Shown here in pieces: positions 62,420 to 64,000 of a stretch of 64,000 nucleotides of DNA. Origin of the DNA: CAZCTC01 sp964501335 (GTDB taxonomy: Bacteria > Chloroflexota > Anaerolineae > B4-G1 > SLSP01); assembly GCA_964501335.1 (NCBI GenBank), contig CAZCTC010000006.1, positions 109,633 through 173,632 on the forward strand, written 5' to 3'. Each line of letters begins with the position of its first letter. Position 1 is the stretch's first letter. Under the pieces are notes generated by a model. It saw only the letters and a program-made list of their open reading frames with translations, was not told the DNA's origin and did no database searches. Position numbers and translations under genes: made by a program.

Positions 62420-62595
62420 GGCCCTCACCCCCTGCCCCCCATATCAGGCAACTTAAGGTGCTGCGCCGGTAGAGCCCAGCCTTGTAGCGTCCCGCAAAAT
62501 GACACTTTCCCCGTAAGATACACCGTACAGAATGGGAGGAGAGAGCTTTTTTGTTTATTTTTTCGCGCGCCGCAGACGGCGCGCGAAAAAATGGA
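62420..62595. repeat. Dispersed repeat with long hairpin, copy 2
   Basis: Matches 30198-30370 in pieces, including the identical 34-base hairpin at 62558-62591. Just upstream, 62338-62420 contains the GAAAGTTTCACTTTTT motif of the MITE-like repeats and the CTCCAACACTTC..CCAGG phrase also seen at 35205. The stretch 62600-62900 holds nothing I can identify. Confidence 0.72.
62558..62591. terminator. Bidirectional intrinsic terminator
   Basis: Perfect 15-base stem with A/T runs on both sides, identical to the element at 30333-30366. Confidence 0.85.
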
Positions 62596-62900
62596 CTTTT
62601 ATTCTACAACTAACAATAACTCCCCATCATTGCCCATTTCTCACCTCAAAAAAACATTACGCTTAACACCAGGGCTCTTAACTGTTTCTCGTCCATATTT
62701 TGCTCCGTCCAAAGCCAAGAAGTATCACCTAGTTTAGCACCATTATCAAAAATTAAGAACTTTCAATACTCCACCCCACAACAAAAAGCTCGGGGCTCTC
62801 TTGACTCCCTTTCCTCACACTCACCAGATCTCCTCACCACGGGATCATTAATCGACTTTCGCCAAATGTTGCCAGATGAAAGTTTCACTTTTGGGAGGCA

Positions 62901-63583
62901 CCTCACCCGGCCCGAACGCCGGCATTCCAAAGCTCATGGCTCTGGGAAAATCTTATCTGGACGCCCGAAATCTGGCCGCCCTTTGCCTGGATCTGCTCAG
63001 CTACTTCTCCGATTCCCGGATCGTTTTGATTTTCCAACGCGCTCTGGAATTCTCCGACCCTCGTCTGAAATACTTCGCGGTCCTGGGGCTGTTGCGCCAG
63101 GGAAAGACAATCGATGCCGAAGCCTGCCGGGCCGTCGCCGCTTCCGCTGAAATGCGCTGCTACTTTTTCGAGGAATTAAATCGCCTGGGACGGCCGGAAC
63201 TCTTTCCGCCAGAATTTCGCACCCAGGCCGCGCTGGCCGAATCGGCAATAGTCAACTGGTTGATTTTTCCGACCGAGTTGGGCAGGCCTCCGGACGAAAT
63301 CGAACTGATGAAAACCATCTCGCTCGACACAAAGACGGCAGACGGCGTGATCGACTATTATATTTTTCGCTTCCGCACGTTGCCGCCCCACGAAATGTCC
63401 GCGGAAGGTTGGATGGCCGGCATTGCCGGGCCCTTCATCCGCAGCGAGGAACCCACAACCCGATCTTATGGTGAGACCTTCAGCGCGTTCGATCCCTGGG
63501 ACTCCCGCTCTCCGGAAGAGCATCTGGGCGAAATACAGGAAGTTATCGAAAGGTTCCGGCACTATCGGAAAATAAAAACTTAA
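62901..63583 (+). pseudogene. 5'-truncated, frameshifted copy of the HEAT-like gene
   Basis: From 62905 the DNA matches 40075-40740 closely. The first ~195 codons are missing. A one-base loss near 62955 (GAAAATC against GAAGAATC) puts the short front in another frame. After that the product is identical to the parent apart from isolated changes, through YGETFSAFDPWDSRSPEEHL to HYRKIKT. No start codon with a ribosome-binding site is available. A fragment left by segmental duplication. Confidence 0.85.
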
Positions 63584-63622
63584 CCTCTTCCACCCCGACT
63601 GTCCGGCTTTTAATTTCTCCCA

Positions 63623-63651
63623 TGGACACCCCCTCTTCCCAGACGTACAAT
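63623..63651 (+). promoter_or_regulatory. Promoter before leader hairpin (copy 2)
   Basis: TGGACA (63623-63628) and TACAAT (63646-63651) are 17 bases apart, one base weaker in the first box than copy 1. It precedes the hairpin at 63660-63696. Confidence 0.65.
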
Positions 63652-63659
63652 AAAAAAGA

Positions 63660-63696
63660 AGTCCCACGCGAATCTCCTATCGCATGGGACTTTTTT
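63660..63696 (+). terminator. Leader hairpin with T-run (copy 2)
   Basis: AGTCCCACGCGA and TCGCATGGGACT pair over 12 positions with one C-A mismatch, then TTTTT. It sits at the predicted transcript start and 25 bases before the small gene. Confidence 0.7.
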
Positions 63697-63720
63697 GTGC
63701 CCACCGGAAAGGTGTAAGCG

Positions 63721-63924
63721 ATGAACCGGATCACTCTGGATGTCATGATTCAGAAGAGCTGGGCGCACCAGGCCATCCGTCAGCAAAAACAGAGCGGAAC
63801 CGAACTGCTCTATCGCCTGATCCTGCATCACGGCCGGGAGCCCCACATCACATTGAAGCTGGTCACCGGACCGGGAGATCAGGGAGAGCCCGTGGTGACG
63901 ATTATGTTGCCGGATGAGGATTGA
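63721..63924 (+). CDS. Small conserved protein, intact copy
   Basis: 67 residues, MNRITLDVMIQKSWAHQAIR ... GEPVVTIMLPDED. GGAAAGG lies upstream. It has a basic first half, and an HHGRE motif precedes the acidic C-terminal end. The copy at 44802 is broken by one inserted base, so this is the working version. It follows the promoter-hairpin leader, and its 3' flank is interrupted by an insertion element at 63947. Family not recognised; it may be part of a toxin-antitoxin or immunity unit. Confidence 0.6.
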   Translation: MNRITLDVMIQKSWAHQAIRQQKQSGTELLYRLILHHGREPHITLKLVTGPGDQGEPVVTIMLPDED

Positions 63925-63946
63925 ATATGGAACCGGGCAGGAAGGG

Positions 63947-64000
63947 TGTCAAGCGACAACTAGAAATTAACATCCGCGACAACTAGAAGTTAACATGGGC
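63947..64000. mobile_element. Terminus of an insertion element (IS21-like?), continues beyond window
   Basis: Starts TGTCAAGCGACAACTAGAAA. It contains a 23-base near-perfect tandem (63953-63975 and 63976-63998; GCGACAACTAGAA...TTAACAT). Repeated subterminal motifs next to a TG end are typical of IS21-type elements. No transposase is visible before the edge, so the family is tentative. Confidence 0.5.

Overview
The window reads as a Chloroflexota-type chromosome segment (probably Anaerolineae or a relative). This is inferred from the protein content, not from any rRNA or marker gene. The supporting signs are secreted proteins carrying a Y-L-P-[LI]-[VI] motif, large clostripain-family peptidases with PKD modules, TPR-CHAT proteins, an adenylate cyclase/AAA/TPR protein and many lineage-type repeats. 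No tRNA, rRNA or CRISPR array was found.

Region 1 (1-27.6 kb) is dense and well organised. A truncated EssC/EccC-like three-domain ATPase runs off the left edge. Next come two paralogous cassettes pointing away from each other: sigma-like factor, then a double zinc-knuckle protein, then a TPR-CHAT protease, then a secreted clostripain (C11) protein. One lies on the minus strand (11.2 to 3.9 kb), the other on the plus strand (15.9 to 25.2 kb). Between them sits a 1401-residue DUF4157 protein with a membrane segment, an 11-residue Trp repeat and a variable C-terminus. The right cassette ends with a cohesin/dockerin-type secreted protein. The first three genes of each cassette overlap or lie close together. 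A hairpin lies between the CHAT and C11 genes in both. The simplest reading is a regulatory and proteolytic circuit in which two kinds of clan CD (caspase-like) peptidase, one cytoplasmic and one exported, are tied to a dedicated sigma/anti-sigma-like pair. This is the most interesting system in the window.

Region 2 (27.7-54.9 kb) is accessory DNA. It holds a large serine recombinase, a nucleotidyltransferase locus remnant and a minus-strand run of small immunity-like genes (SUKH, SUKH-3, DUF3592, a PH-domain protein, a DUF1963-like protein and several unknowns). It also has MITE-like repeats, an ISL3 element nested in other mobile debris, a tyrosine-recombinase remnant, secreted kelch and propeller proteins, a Roc GTPase fragment and a chimeric HsdM/HEPN/DUF4268 gene.

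Region 3 (54.9-64 kb) has a cyclase-AAA-TPR regulator, a quinone oxidoreductase/flavodoxin pair, an intact nucleotidyltransferase pair and a protoporphyrinogen-oxidase-type flavodoxin. Its right part repeats, in the same order, pieces of region 2 (28.0, 30.2, 40.1 and 44.7 kb). This points to an old colinear segmental duplication that has decayed differently in each copy. The window closes with the terminus of another insertion element.
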